This document shows, one piece after another, positions 44,406 through 51,855 of a stretch of DNA of 64,000 nucleotides. Both the position numbers and the translations under genes were made by a program. Source of the DNA: Pseudobythopirellula maris (GTDB lineage Bacteria; Planctomycetota; Planctomycetia; Pirellulales; Lacipirellulaceae); contig NZ_SJPQ01000005.1 in NCBI RefSeq assembly GCF_007859945.1, positions 58,121-122,120 of the forward strand, written 5' to 3'. Every line of letters starts with the position of its first letter. Position 1 is the stretch's first letter. The notes beneath the pieces were generated by a model, which was given only the letters and a program-made list of their open reading frames with translations, did not search any database and had not been told where the DNA came from.

Positions 44406-45845
44406 ATGGCGTTGGCTATTAGACGCATGGTGGGGGCGCTGCCCACCAGAAGATCCGCCTCGGCCTGTTCCGTCTGCTTGGCGTTGGCTGCGATCTTGCT
44501 CGCCGCGTCGCCGGCCTCGGCGCAAGACGCCGCGGCCGCCGTCCCCACGCTCGAAGAGGTCGCCGCCAAGGCGGACGAGGCCGCCCTGGCCGCCCACAAC
44601 GGCTGGATGCTCACCAGCTGCGCGCTGGTGCTGTTCATGACCGCCCCCGGTTTGGCGATGTTCTACGGCGGCCTGGTGCGCAAGAAGAACGTGCTGAGCG
44701 TCCTGATGCAGTGCATCTTCCTGATGGGCCTGATGACCGTGCTGTGGGCCCTGTACGGCTACTCGCTCGCCTTCGGCGGCGACAACCCCTACATCGGCAA
44801 CGGCGATTACCTCTTCATGGACGGCGTCCAGCGCTTCTGGAACGAGGAGACCGGCGCGCCCGAGACGCCGATGGCCGACGCCATCCCGCGGCTCACCCAC
44901 ATGCTGTTCCAGGGCATGTTCTTCATCATCACCCCCGCGCTGATCTGCGGCGCCTTCGCCGAGCGGATGAAATTCAGCGCGATGACGCTGTTCGTTGTCC
45001 TCTGGGGGACGTTCGTCTATTGCCCGCTGTGCCACTGGGTGTGGGGCGGCGGCATCTTGGCCTTTGGCGCCGACGGCGCCTGGGCGGGCGGGGCCCTCGA
45101 CTTCGCCGGCGGCACCGTGGTGCACATCAGCTCGGGCGTTTCGGCCCTGGTCTGCGCGATGATGATCGGCCGCCGCGGCGGCCAAGAAGACCTCAGGCCG
45201 CACAACCTCACCTACACGGCGCTCGGCGCCGCGATGCTGTGGGTCGGCTGGTTCGGCTTCAACGCCGGCAGCGAGCTCGCCTCCGACGGGCTCACCAGCA
45301 GCGCGTTCGCCACGACCCACTTCTCCGCCGCCGCCGGCGCCGTCGCCTGGAGCTTGTGGGAATGGATCACCCGCGGCAAGCCGAGCCTGCTCGGCGCCGC
45401 CTCGGGCGCGGTGGCGGGTTTGGTCTGCATCACGCCGGCCGCCGGGTTCGTCCAGCCGATGCCCGCCCTGGCGATGGGCGCCATCGCCGGCGTCGTCTGC
45501 TCGATCGCCTGTGGCCTGAAGAACAAGTTCGGCTACGACGACGCGCTGGACGCCTTCGGCGTTCACGGCGTCGGCGGCACGCTGGGCGCCATCCTCACCG
45601 GCGTGTTCGCCACCCGCGTCTGCTGGGACATCGCCGAGGGCGAGCCCCTGGGCATGATCGAGAGGGGCTCGGTGATGACCGGTCAGATCGTCGCCACGGC
45701 GGTGACCTGGCTCTTCAGCATCGTCGCCACGTTCATCCTGCTGAAGATCGTCGACGCCCTGGTCGGCCTGCGCGTCAGCGAGCAGACCGAACGGATCGGC
45801 CTCGACCTCGACGAGCACGGCGAAGAGGGCTACCTGTTGATGTAG
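44406..45845 (+). CDS. amt: Ammonium transporter Amt
   Basis: The 479-aa channel has GGAGG five bases before ATG 44406. An N-terminal signal-like sequence ends at about residue 40 (ASAQDAAAAV), so the mature N-terminus is outside. About eleven helices follow, with the Amt landmarks APGLAMFYGGLVRKKNVLSV, HISSGVSALVCAMMIGRR (pore His), WVGWFGFNAGSELASDG and DALDAFGVHGVGGTLGAILT (second pore His). The Phe gate motif FYGG is intact. The soluble C-terminal tail is short and acidic (LDLDEHGEEGYLLM). There is no glnK/PII gene next to it, which is unusual. Confidence 0.93.
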   Translation: MALAIRRMVGALPTRRSASACSVCLALAAILLAASPASAQDAAAAVPTLEEVAAKADEAALAAHNGWMLTSCALVLFMTAPGLAMFYGGLVRKKNVLSVLMQCIFLMGLMTVLWALYGYSLAFGGDNPYIGNGDYLFMDGVQRFWNEETGAPETPMADAIPRLTHMLFQGMFFIITPALICGAFAERMKFSAMTLFVVLWGTFVYCPLCHWVWGGGILAFGADGAWAGGALDFAGGTVVHISSGVSALVCAMMIGRRGGQEDLRPHNLTYTALGAAMLWVGWFGFNAGSELASDGLTSSAFATTHFSAAAGAVAWSLWEWITRGKPSLLGAASGAVAGLVCITPAAGFVQPMPALAMGAIAGVVCSIACGLKNKFGYDDALDAFGVHGVGGTLGAILTGVFATRVCWDIAEGEPLGMIERGSVMTGQIVATAVTWLFSIVATFILLKIVDALVGLRVSEQTERIGLDLDEHGEEGYLLM

Positions 45846-45850
45846 CCGTT

Positions 45851-45902
45851 AGCCGACGGAATCCCATGGCGGTAGCTTGACTGCCGGATTCCGCATTCGG
45901 CT
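45851..45902. repeat. Imperfect hairpin between convergent genes
   Basis: AGCCGACGGAATCC at 45851 pairs with GGATTCCGCATTCGGCT ending at 45902, with an inner GGCGGTAG/CTGCC stem. It lies immediately after the amt stop and against the 3' end of the next gene. It may serve as a bidirectional terminator, but there is no T-run. Confidence 0.4.
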
Positions 45903-46297
45903 CAGCGCGTGATAACCACGCTCGGCCGCGACGCGTGCCACGCCGCGGGGCGGCCCAGGCTGCGGCCCTGCCATTGGGCGCCGTACATGCCGGTGAACGG
46001 CGTCGCCTCGGTCCGCGGGCGTGCAGCCGAGAAGCCGTACCACTTCATCGACGCCAGCCGCTCCATCCGCTGGGCGGCGCGCATCTGGGACTTCTGCTGG
46101 GCGATCTGCAGCGGCGTGGCGACCGGCGCCGCCGATTCGTACTCGGAGGACCACGCCTGGCCACGCTCGCCGCTATCGACGGCCGCGGGGCCCGGGTCGG
46201 CATTGAGCCGCGGCTGAGAGAACTGAGCCCACGCGGGCGAGGCCCCCAGCACGCAGGCGGCGGCAAACACGATCGCGATCGAGCAATAAGTACGCAT
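45902..46297 (-). CDS. Small exported protein, unknown function
   Basis: The product is 131 aa from ATG 46297, with GGAG about nine bases upstream. The signal peptide is MRTYCSIAIVFAAACVLGAS..AWAQ. The mature part is polar, with QIAQQKSQMRAAQRMERLAS as a probable helix, and ends in an Arg/Ser/Ala-rich tail. No family was recognised. Confidence 0.65.
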   Translation of the reverse strand: MRTYCSIAIVFAAACVLGASPAWAQFSQPRLNADPGPAAVDSGERGQAWSSEYESAAPVATPLQIAQQKSQMRAAQRMERLASMKWYGFSAARPRTEATPFTGMYGAQWQGRSLGRPAAWHASRPSVVITR

Positions 46298-46634
46298 CCG
46301 AAAGACTCCGTTCGGGCGGTGGCGTCGGCATAAAAAGCTGACGGGACGAGCGCGAACGTGCGGCCCCGCAGTGGACTCTTTCGACCGGGCGCGACCACGC
46401 CTAGCAGGGCAATCGTTCGCCACGCTACGACCCGCGTCACCACGGGCCTCCGCCAAAAATCCCCAAACCACGCAGCCAACGCCCACGGTCTGGCCGGCAC
46501 GTCTTGACCAATCCGCAAGGTTTCCATAGCTTTGGTTAAGCCGGTTGCACCGATTGGCCGATACGGTACTTACGCCCATCGGCCGCCCATCGGCCGCCCA
46601 TCGGCCGAAACGCCCGGCGAGCGACAACAGTTAA
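46298..46634. other. Intergenic region before tRNA-Cys
   Basis: No gene. It holds the tandem 11-base repeat at 46574-46606. TTGACC at 46504-46509 followed 17 bases later by TAGCTT could be a promoter for the tRNA; the match is weak. Confidence 0.35.
46574..46606. repeat. Three perfect 11-bp tandem repeats
   Basis: GCCCATCGGCC occurs three times head to tail at 46574-46584, 46585-46595 and 46596-46606, about 30 bases upstream of tRNA-Cys. Confidence 0.9.
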
Positions 46635-46706
46635 GGCGCCGTAGCCAAGTGGCTAAGGCATCGGATTGCAAATCCGACATCCCCGGTTCGAATCCGGGCG
46701 GCGCCT
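46635..46706 (+). tRNA. tRNA-Cys (anticodon GCA)
   Basis: This is a 72-base cloverleaf. The acceptor stem GGCGCCG (46635-46641) pairs with CGGCGCC (46699-46705). The D arm is GCCAAGTGGCTAAGGC, the anticodon stem CGGAT..ATCCG encloses TTGCAAA with anticodon GCA, and the T arm is CCCGGTTCGAATCCGGG. The discriminator base is T, as expected for tRNA-Cys (U73 is an identity element). CCA is not encoded. It is followed directly by a strong terminator. Confidence 0.97.
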
Positions 46707-46717
46707 CTGAAAGAGAA

Positions 46718-46752
46718 AACCCCGCGGGACGGCATGTCCCGCGGGGTTTTTT
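46718..46752 (+). terminator. Rho-independent terminator of tRNA-Cys
   Basis: A 13-bp perfect stem (AACCCCGCGGGAC at 46718-46730 with 46736-46748), a five-base loop and six T (46747-46752). It starts about 12 bases after the tRNA. A degenerate second copy of the tRNA 3' end plus this terminator is at 51384-51457. Confidence 0.92.
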
Positions 46753-46847
46753 CGTGCGCTGTGGTGAGGGGCTGGGGGGCACGTCTTGGGCAGGAGGGCG
46801 GGTGACGATCTTGCGATAGATGGCGGCCATGAGTGGTCACAATCCAG

Positions 46848-47057
46848 CTAGTTGCTTCTTCGGTGCTCGGCTAGAAGACGTTCGGCTTCGCTGAGGTTGT
46901 TCTGGGTCGTCGCCCAGTAGGCGGGGAAGTCCTTCTCGGTGAGGACCGTGAGGGAGCGTTCGTAGCAGGCGATGGCGTTGGCGAGGTTCTCCTCCCGGTC
47001 GCCGACCTCGGCACACCGGACACGATCAACCGGACGTTCGTCGACTTCCAGCACCAC
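46848..47057 (-). pseudogene. Fragment of a TPR protein gene
   Basis: A 69-codon frame contains NLANAIACYERSLTVLTEKD and AYWATTQNNLSEAERLLAEH, that is about one and a half repeats of the long TPR (often TPR-CHAT) proteins common in planctomycetes, ending at a natural stop. The N-terminal repeats are missing; upstream sequence has no continuation in any frame. It is likely the 3' remnant of a larger gene, left inside the putative island beside tRNA-Cys. Confidence 0.55.
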
Positions 47058-47293
47058 TTGTACGAGCCAGCGCCGGCGGCGTGATCGGGCGCCGGCGGGG
47101 CTTCCGCAGCGTTAAATAAAGTGTCTCTAGGCCGCCGACACTTCCGTATGGGGGGGCGACGAAAAATCCCCCAGAAGGACCCGGAGAACGCCTCCGTAGG
47201 AAGAAACCCCATTCTCTGTGCGAAAACGCGCCGGGCCAAAAGCCTCGGTCGGCGCTGCGGCGGGGCAGGAAACGCAGCCCCCCGCCGGGGGCG

Positions 47294-50200
47294 TCATTGC
47301 CGCCGCTTCAGAAAGCCCGCCAGACCGGCGATCGCCAGCGGGATGATGATCAGGTTGGCCACTTGTGCGGCGGCGGCGTAGTTCTCGTATTCGATTACCC
47401 GCCGCCCCCCGATCACGATCCAATCGCTCGACGGCGCCCAGTCCCCCTCGGCAAACAGGTCGACGATCGGCACACTCACACGCAACGCCATGAACAGCGC
47501 CTGCTGGGCGTCCCACTCCTCGGGGCCGGGGCCGATGAGATCGGTGTGATACGGGTTCGCGTTCTGGCGGTTGGGGTCGCGGCGGACGTGGCTCTCCCAG
47601 GCGCTCTGCGACATCGCCGGCGCCGGGAAGGTCAGCGGCCTTTCGACCGAGTCGCGGTGCAGGAACACGCCCCAGCTGAGCAAGAGCAGCAACAAGAAGG
47701 CGTGGATCATCCGCGATGGCCGCACCCCGTAGCCGAGCAGGAAATCCATCACGCACCACCGCCACAGCCGCACCATCGGCCCGAAGCGGCGGCGTCTGGC
47801 GGCAGGCAACTCGGCGAGGTCGCCATGGGTGAGCGACTCCTCGGGCGGCGGCGGGTCGTTCTTGGCGCTCAGCTCCCGTCGCCGGTGGCCGAGGAACACG
47901 TCGTCGGCGGTCGGATCGTCGCCGCGGGCGCGGAGCCACCGCTCGACCGTCACGTAAAAAGCCGGGCTGAACTCGGTGTGACGCATGAACGCCTTGAGCG
48001 CGGCGTCGCGCTCGCCCGCCGGCCTGTGGCTCTGTTCGGACCTAAGCCAAGAGGCGAGCAAGTAGACGCCCGCGACGAAGAGCACGAGCGAACCGCCGGG
48101 CGTTTCGGCGGTGATCGCGGCCGCCACGCCGGCGCACCACACGGCGAGCCACAGCGCCTGCCGCAGCCGGTCGCGCCGGGTCGCGTCGGACGCCGTACGC
48201 GACACGTTTAGCACAGCTCTGCGAACGGAACCTAAGAGACCGGCGGCGGAATCGCGGCAACGACCGTACGAGCCGCGCAGACGCGCCGAAGCAAGGCCCC
48301 ACGGGTCATAACTCGGCTTTGCGGCATCAAGAGCGGCCGCTGCCGGTGCGGACCCCGAGCGCCCTGCCCGGCCCTCCGGCCACTGGGGTGTTTCGTTGAC
48401 TAACAGCTCCTCGAACTGGAGCTGGTGCACCGTCAGCGGCGGCCCGCCGGCGCGGAAGTCCCACATCAGTTGCAAGCTGCGCACCTGCGCCTCGTCGAGC
48501 CTGAAGTACTTTGGCGTGTCCGCCTTCTCGTTCGGCTCCGTGGGGTCGGCAGCGCCGCTGTCGGGCTCGGACAGATCGACACGGAGCACCAACTCGGAGA
48601 GCTTCGCCCCCCGGGCGTCGACGCGGCCGGAGACTTGGGGGTAGGGGCCGCTGGCGTCGGTCTCGTCGCCGAACACCCGGCCAACGATCGTCGCGTTGCG
48701 GAGCCGCAGGTCGCCGTGCACGCGGCCGTGGGTGAAGTTCGCCTCGCCTTCGATGCGGGCGTCTTCCAGGTCGACCGTCCCCAGCACCCGCTGCCCCTTG
48801 AGCCACAGCCGCCCGCCGATCCGCGCCATGCGGAGGTCAACATCGGCAATCTGCGGCTCGTTGGGGTCTTCCGGCGGCGTGCGTAGCGGATCCTGACAAT
48901 CGTGGAATTCCTGCCGCCAATGCGTACGGAAATCGGCCAGCTTTTCTTGGGATAACCGCAGTGGATTTTCTTTCCGCGCCCCCGCGATCCCGCCGCAAAG
49001 GTCGAGATCGCCCGCCACCTTGGCATGCCGCAGCGATACGCGGCCGTCTACACACGCATCGTGCAGCAGCACCGGCCCCCCGATTTCCGCATAATCCATC
49101 CACAAGTCGCCAGCGATGCTGAGCGGCAGTGGTGCAGTGGGGGCCTTGCCCGCCTCCGGCACGCCAGGCCCAAGGAACTCGGTTCGATTGAAAAATGTCG
49201 TGAGGAAAACACCCAAGCCGATCGACGCATGGTAAATCACGAAGCTGCCCACGATAGTTGTTCCACGAAGCATGAACACCGACCCGCCGACCGTTGCGTT
49301 CTCCATATCGACCGCCTTGCCGTCCGGCTCGGCGTTGATCGTGGCGTTTGAGAACTCAACATTGCTTCCAACCTCGCCGCGGAGGTCGACCGAGCCGACG
49401 ACCTTGGTTTTATCGCGGAAGAACACCGACCTGCCGACCGTTGCGTTCTCCATATCGACCGCCTTGCCGTCCGGCTCGGCGTTGATCGTGGCGTTTGAGA
49501 ACTCAACGCTGCTTCCAACCTCGCCGCGGAGGTTGACCGAGCCGAGGACCTTGGTTTTATCGCGGAAGAGCACCGCCCCGCCGACCGTTGCGTTCTCCAT
49601 ATTGACCGCCATGCCGTCCGTCTCGGCGGTGATCGTGGCGTTTGAGAACTCAACGTTGCTTTCGACCTCGCCGCGGAGGTCGACCGAGCCGGTGACCTTG
49701 GTTTTATCGTGGAAGAACACCGACCCGCCGACCGTTGCGTCCCCCATATTGACCGCCTTGCCGCCCGGCTCGGCGGTGATCGTGGCGTTTAAGAACTCAA
49801 CGCTGCTTCCAACCTCGCCGCGGAGGTCGACCGAGCCGATGACCTTGGTTTTATCGCAGAAGAACACCGACCCGCCGACCGTTGCGTTCTCCATATTGAC
49901 CGCCATGCCGTCCGTCTCGGCGGTGATCGTGGCGTTTGAGAACACAATCTGACTTCCGACCTCGCCGCGGAGGTCGACCGAGCCGATGACCTTCGTTTTG
50001 TCGCGGAAGAACACCGACCCGCCGACCGTTGCGTTCTCCATATTGACCGCCTTGCGGCCCGTCTCGGCGGTGATCGTGGCGTTTGAGAACACAATCTGAC
50101 TTCCGACCTTGCCGTGGAGGTCGACCGAGCCGATGACCTTGGTTTTATCGAGGAAGAACACCGACCCGCCGACCGTTGCGTTCCCCAGGTCGAAGGCGAG

Positions 50201-50866
50201 GTGCGTGGGACCAACCCGAATCTTTGCTGCGATGCAGCCGAGGCTCCCGCCCAACCGGGCTGAATGCAGGCAAAATCCGCCGTCGCATCGAAGACCCGTT
50301 AGGTCTAAATCGTGACAGAGATCGGAGCCTCCGAGTTGGACCGACCCGGAGACCTTTGCAAAAGCCAGGAGCGTCTCGCCGTCGACGCTGAGCCGGGCGG
50401 CGTGCAGCGCAGGGCCGGAACGACGGATGATCTGTGATCGTGGCCGATCATGAAAATCACGATTCTCGACCGACTCGTCGTCGGTCGCTCGATCGCCAAG
50501 GGGCGCGGACTTCTTGTGGTGCTCTTCCAGTTCTTTGACCAGAGCAAGGTTCTTGAGCACCGCGCCCGACAGGTCGAGCGGCCCGATGACGCGGGCGTCG
50601 GTCAGGTTGAGCGTGTCGTGAAATTCGCACCCGGGCAGAAAGAGCCCTCCTTCGAGGTTCGCCCGCTCTAGAGACGCCCCACGGCGGAACGTGCATCTCA
50701 CCAACCGAACCGCCGCCTCGGCCCGCAGACCCGCCAGATCAACCGCCTCGTCGAACGTCACCCGTCTGAGCCGAACCTCCTCGCCCGCCTTCGCCGCTTG
50801 GCGTAATTCGTCCAGAAAGCCAGGCATTCGCTGGGCGTCGATCTGCTCGTCGGTACGCTCAAACAT
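47294..50866 (-). CDS. Large beta-solenoid membrane protein with 49-residue repeats
   Basis: The product is about 1190 aa from ATG 50866; a TTG eight codons upstream is possible. The N-terminal half is a parallel beta-solenoid built of short pentapeptide-like or bactofilin-like turns (DLSGAVLKNLALVKELEEH, LGGSLGCIAAKIRVG). In the centre an array of 49-residue repeats occurs about six times, each with NATVGGSVFF-DKTKV-GSVDLRGEVGS and small changes. After a second irregular solenoid part, the C-terminal third has hydrophobic helices (about residues 895-945, WLAVWCAGVAAAITAETPGG and SLVLFVAGVYLLASWL; 1060-1078, MIHAFLLLLLLSWGVF; and the end, NLIIIPLAIAGLAGFL). This suggests an exposed or cytoplasmic solenoid on a membrane anchor. 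Length and architecture resemble actinobacterial proteins vaguely annotated as membrane-associated oxidoreductases, but no redox motif is seen. Confidence 0.7.
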   Translation of the reverse strand: MFERTDEQIDAQRMPGFLDELRQAAKAGEEVRLRRVTFDEAVDLAGLRAEAAVRLVRCTFRRGASLERANLEGGLFLPGCEFHDTLNLTDARVIGPLDLSGAVLKNLALVKELEEHHKKSAPLGDRATDDESVENRDFHDRPRSQIIRRSGPALHAARLSVDGETLLAFAKVSGSVQLGGSDLCHDLDLTGLRCDGGFCLHSARLGGSLGCIAAKIRVGPTHLAFDLGNATVGGSVFFLDKTKVIGSVDLHGKVGSQIVFSNATITAETGRKAVNMENATVGGSVFFRDKTKVIGSVDLRGEVGSQIVFSNATITAETDGMAVNMENATVGGSVFFCDKTKVIGSVDLRGEVGSSVEFLNATITAEPGGKAVNMGDATVGGSVFFHDKTKVTGSVDLRGEVESNVEFSNATITAETDGMAVNMENATVGGAVLFRDKTKVLGSVNLRGEVGSSVEFSNATINAEPDGKAVDMENATVGRSVFFRDKTKVVGSVDLRGEVGSNVEFSNATINAEPDGKAVDMENATVGGSVFMLRGTTIVGSFVIYHASIGLGVFLTTFFNRTEFLGPGVPEAGKAPTAPLPLSIAGDLWMDYAEIGGPVLLHDACVDGRVSLRHAKVAGDLDLCGGIAGARKENPLRLSQEKLADFRTHWRQEFHDCQDPLRTPPEDPNEPQIADVDLRMARIGGRLWLKGQRVLGTVDLEDARIEGEANFTHGRVHGDLRLRNATIVGRVFGDETDASGPYPQVSGRVDARGAKLSELVLRVDLSEPDSGAADPTEPNEKADTPKYFRLDEAQVRSLQLMWDFRAGGPPLTVHQLQFEELLVNETPQWPEGRAGRSGSAPAAAALDAAKPSYDPWGLASARLRGSYGRCRDSAAGLLGSVRRAVLNVSRTASDATRRDRLRQALWLAVWCAGVAAAITAETPGGSLVLFVAGVYLLASWLRSEQSHRPAGERDAALKAFMRHTEFSPAFYVTVERWLRARGDDPTADDVFLGHRRRELSAKNDPPPPEESLTHGDLAELPAARRRRFGPMVRLWRWCVMDFLLGYGVRPSRMIHAFLLLLLLSWGVFLHRDSVERPLTFPAPAMSQSAWESHVRRDPNRQNANPYHTDLIGPGPEEWDAQQALFMALRVSVPIVDLFAEGDWAPSSDWIVIGGRRVIEYENYAAAAQVANLIIIPLAIAGLAGFLKRRQ
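49274..50187. repeat. 147-bp tandem array, about six copies, in frame
   Basis: The landmark CCGTTGCGTT occurs at 49291, 49438, 49585, 49732, 49879, 50026 and 50173, spaced exactly 147 bases each time. Every unit codes 49 residues of the membrane protein on the minus strand. Copies differ by substitutions only, with no indels, so the frame is preserved. This fits recent unequal recombination under selection for the solenoid fold. Confidence 0.95.
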
Positions 50867-51383
50867 CGATCTGCCGGGCGGGTGAGCCAATGAGAACCGG
50901 GGACCATTGCAACGGAGACACGGTCCCGATCGTACTCAGCCGAAGGCGCCCAATCTACGGCTTGCCGCCAATGCCAGTGGCCCAAGAAGCCCAATGCGCG
51001 CCCTACAGGCAGAGAACGAACTTCTCAGAAGAGCCTCTCCCGGTGAGCGGACGGTAGATCGAGTCCCCAAGCACGATTTTCTGGCAAAAACAAATGAGGA
51101 TGCCCCAACGGTCAGCGCGGCGGGCGTCTCAGAGCAGAGGCCCCCCTCTCCCCGCCGGGTCCTTCCGACTCGACCACCACAGGGGCTCTCACCCCAACGG
51201 CCCATGCGATAGAGAGAGTTCGTGCGATCGGCAGGCGTAGCCCTGCGCGGTCCGCAACAAGTTTCCATGCCCGTAGTTGTTCGAAAGGGGCGGCCGTCGA
51301 GGCAAGGCGCCAAGGACCCTGAACCCCCACCAAATGGGTGCTTAGCCTGCCTCGTGCGCTATCAAGAGCGACGCCAACCGCCG

Positions 51384-51457
51384 CCGGGCGGCGCCTCTGA
51401 GAAAGAAGCCCCGTGGGACGGTTCGTCCGGCGGGGTTTTTTTGTGGGATTGCGGTGA
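51384..51457. repeat. Degenerate copy of tRNA-Cys 3' end and terminator (candidate att site)
   Basis: CCGGGCGGCGCCTCTGA at 51384-51400 is identical to 46694-46710, which covers the 3' end of tRNA-Cys (T-arm to discriminator). The next about 57 bases also match the tRNA terminator with changes: stem CCCCGTGGGAC/GTCC.GGC.GGGG and seven T at 51436-51442, then GCGGTGAGG matching GTGGTGAGG at the first copy. Direct repeats of a tRNA 3' end usually mark integrase attachment sites. No integrase is found between the copies. Confidence 0.7.
51409..51442 (+). terminator. Decayed terminator in the tRNA-Cys repeat copy
   Basis: It is the counterpart of the tRNA-Cys terminator. The stem has two mismatches, but the seven-T run is longer than in the original, so it may still function. 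Confidence 0.5.
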
Positions 51458-51782
51458 GGATTCAGGAGCTCCAGGGGAGGGAGACCGTTCCAGCCTGGCT
51501 GGTCTCCCGTGCTGGCCAGTTTCGAAGGATCGCCTCTATCGCAGGGGCTATCGTGCGATCACCTCACCGTGCGTTACCGCTCCGGCGGCACGGCTGAATA
51601 GAGGGGCCGCAGTTTCTCGTTGTCTCTGTGGCCCCCGTCCCGCTAGGGACTCAGGGGGGCCGCGCTTATGGTCCCTTATGGGATAGCGGAACTAATGAGT
51701 TCCTCCGTGCGGGCGCGCTCAGTTCCTCTGTGCGTAGGAACCTATTGGTTCCTCTGTGGGCGAAGGCGTTGCGGCATAGGTC

Positions 51783-51821
51783 GCCAATGGTGACACGCCA
51801 ATCAGACGCGTCACCATTGGC
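51783..51821. repeat. 12-bp perfect hairpin
   Basis: GCCAATGGTGAC (51783-51794) is exactly complementary to 51810-51821 with a 15-base loop. It lies 35 bases downstream of the glycoside hydrolase stop on the minus strand; it has no T-run on either side. Confidence 0.75.
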
Positions 51822-51855
51822 AAGAATGTATGACATATGGGAGCCGACGCGTCCC

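Larger units (their letters stand above)
50867..51855. other. About 990-base intergenic region with tRNA-Cys 3'-end copy
   Basis: No convincing gene. It contains the direct repeat of the tRNA-Cys 3' end and terminator (51384-51457), three copies of GTTCCTCYGTG near 51699, 51722 and 51748, a small palindrome at 51736-51753, and a hairpin at 51783-51821. It is the right-hand side of the putative island. Confidence 0.5.

Noticed and set aside
43356..45818. 820-codon minus-strand frame extending the ABC ATPase gene
   Set aside because: The part beyond 44117 is the shadow of the amt gene on the other strand; ATPase homology begins only after the ATG at 44117.
49274..50187. CRISPR array
   Set aside because: The repeats are contiguous 147-base coding units without spacers, inside an open reading frame.
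51300..51400. A second complete tRNA-Cys gene
   Set aside because: Only the last 13 bases of the tRNA plus downstream sequence are present; no D arm or anticodon arm can be folded.
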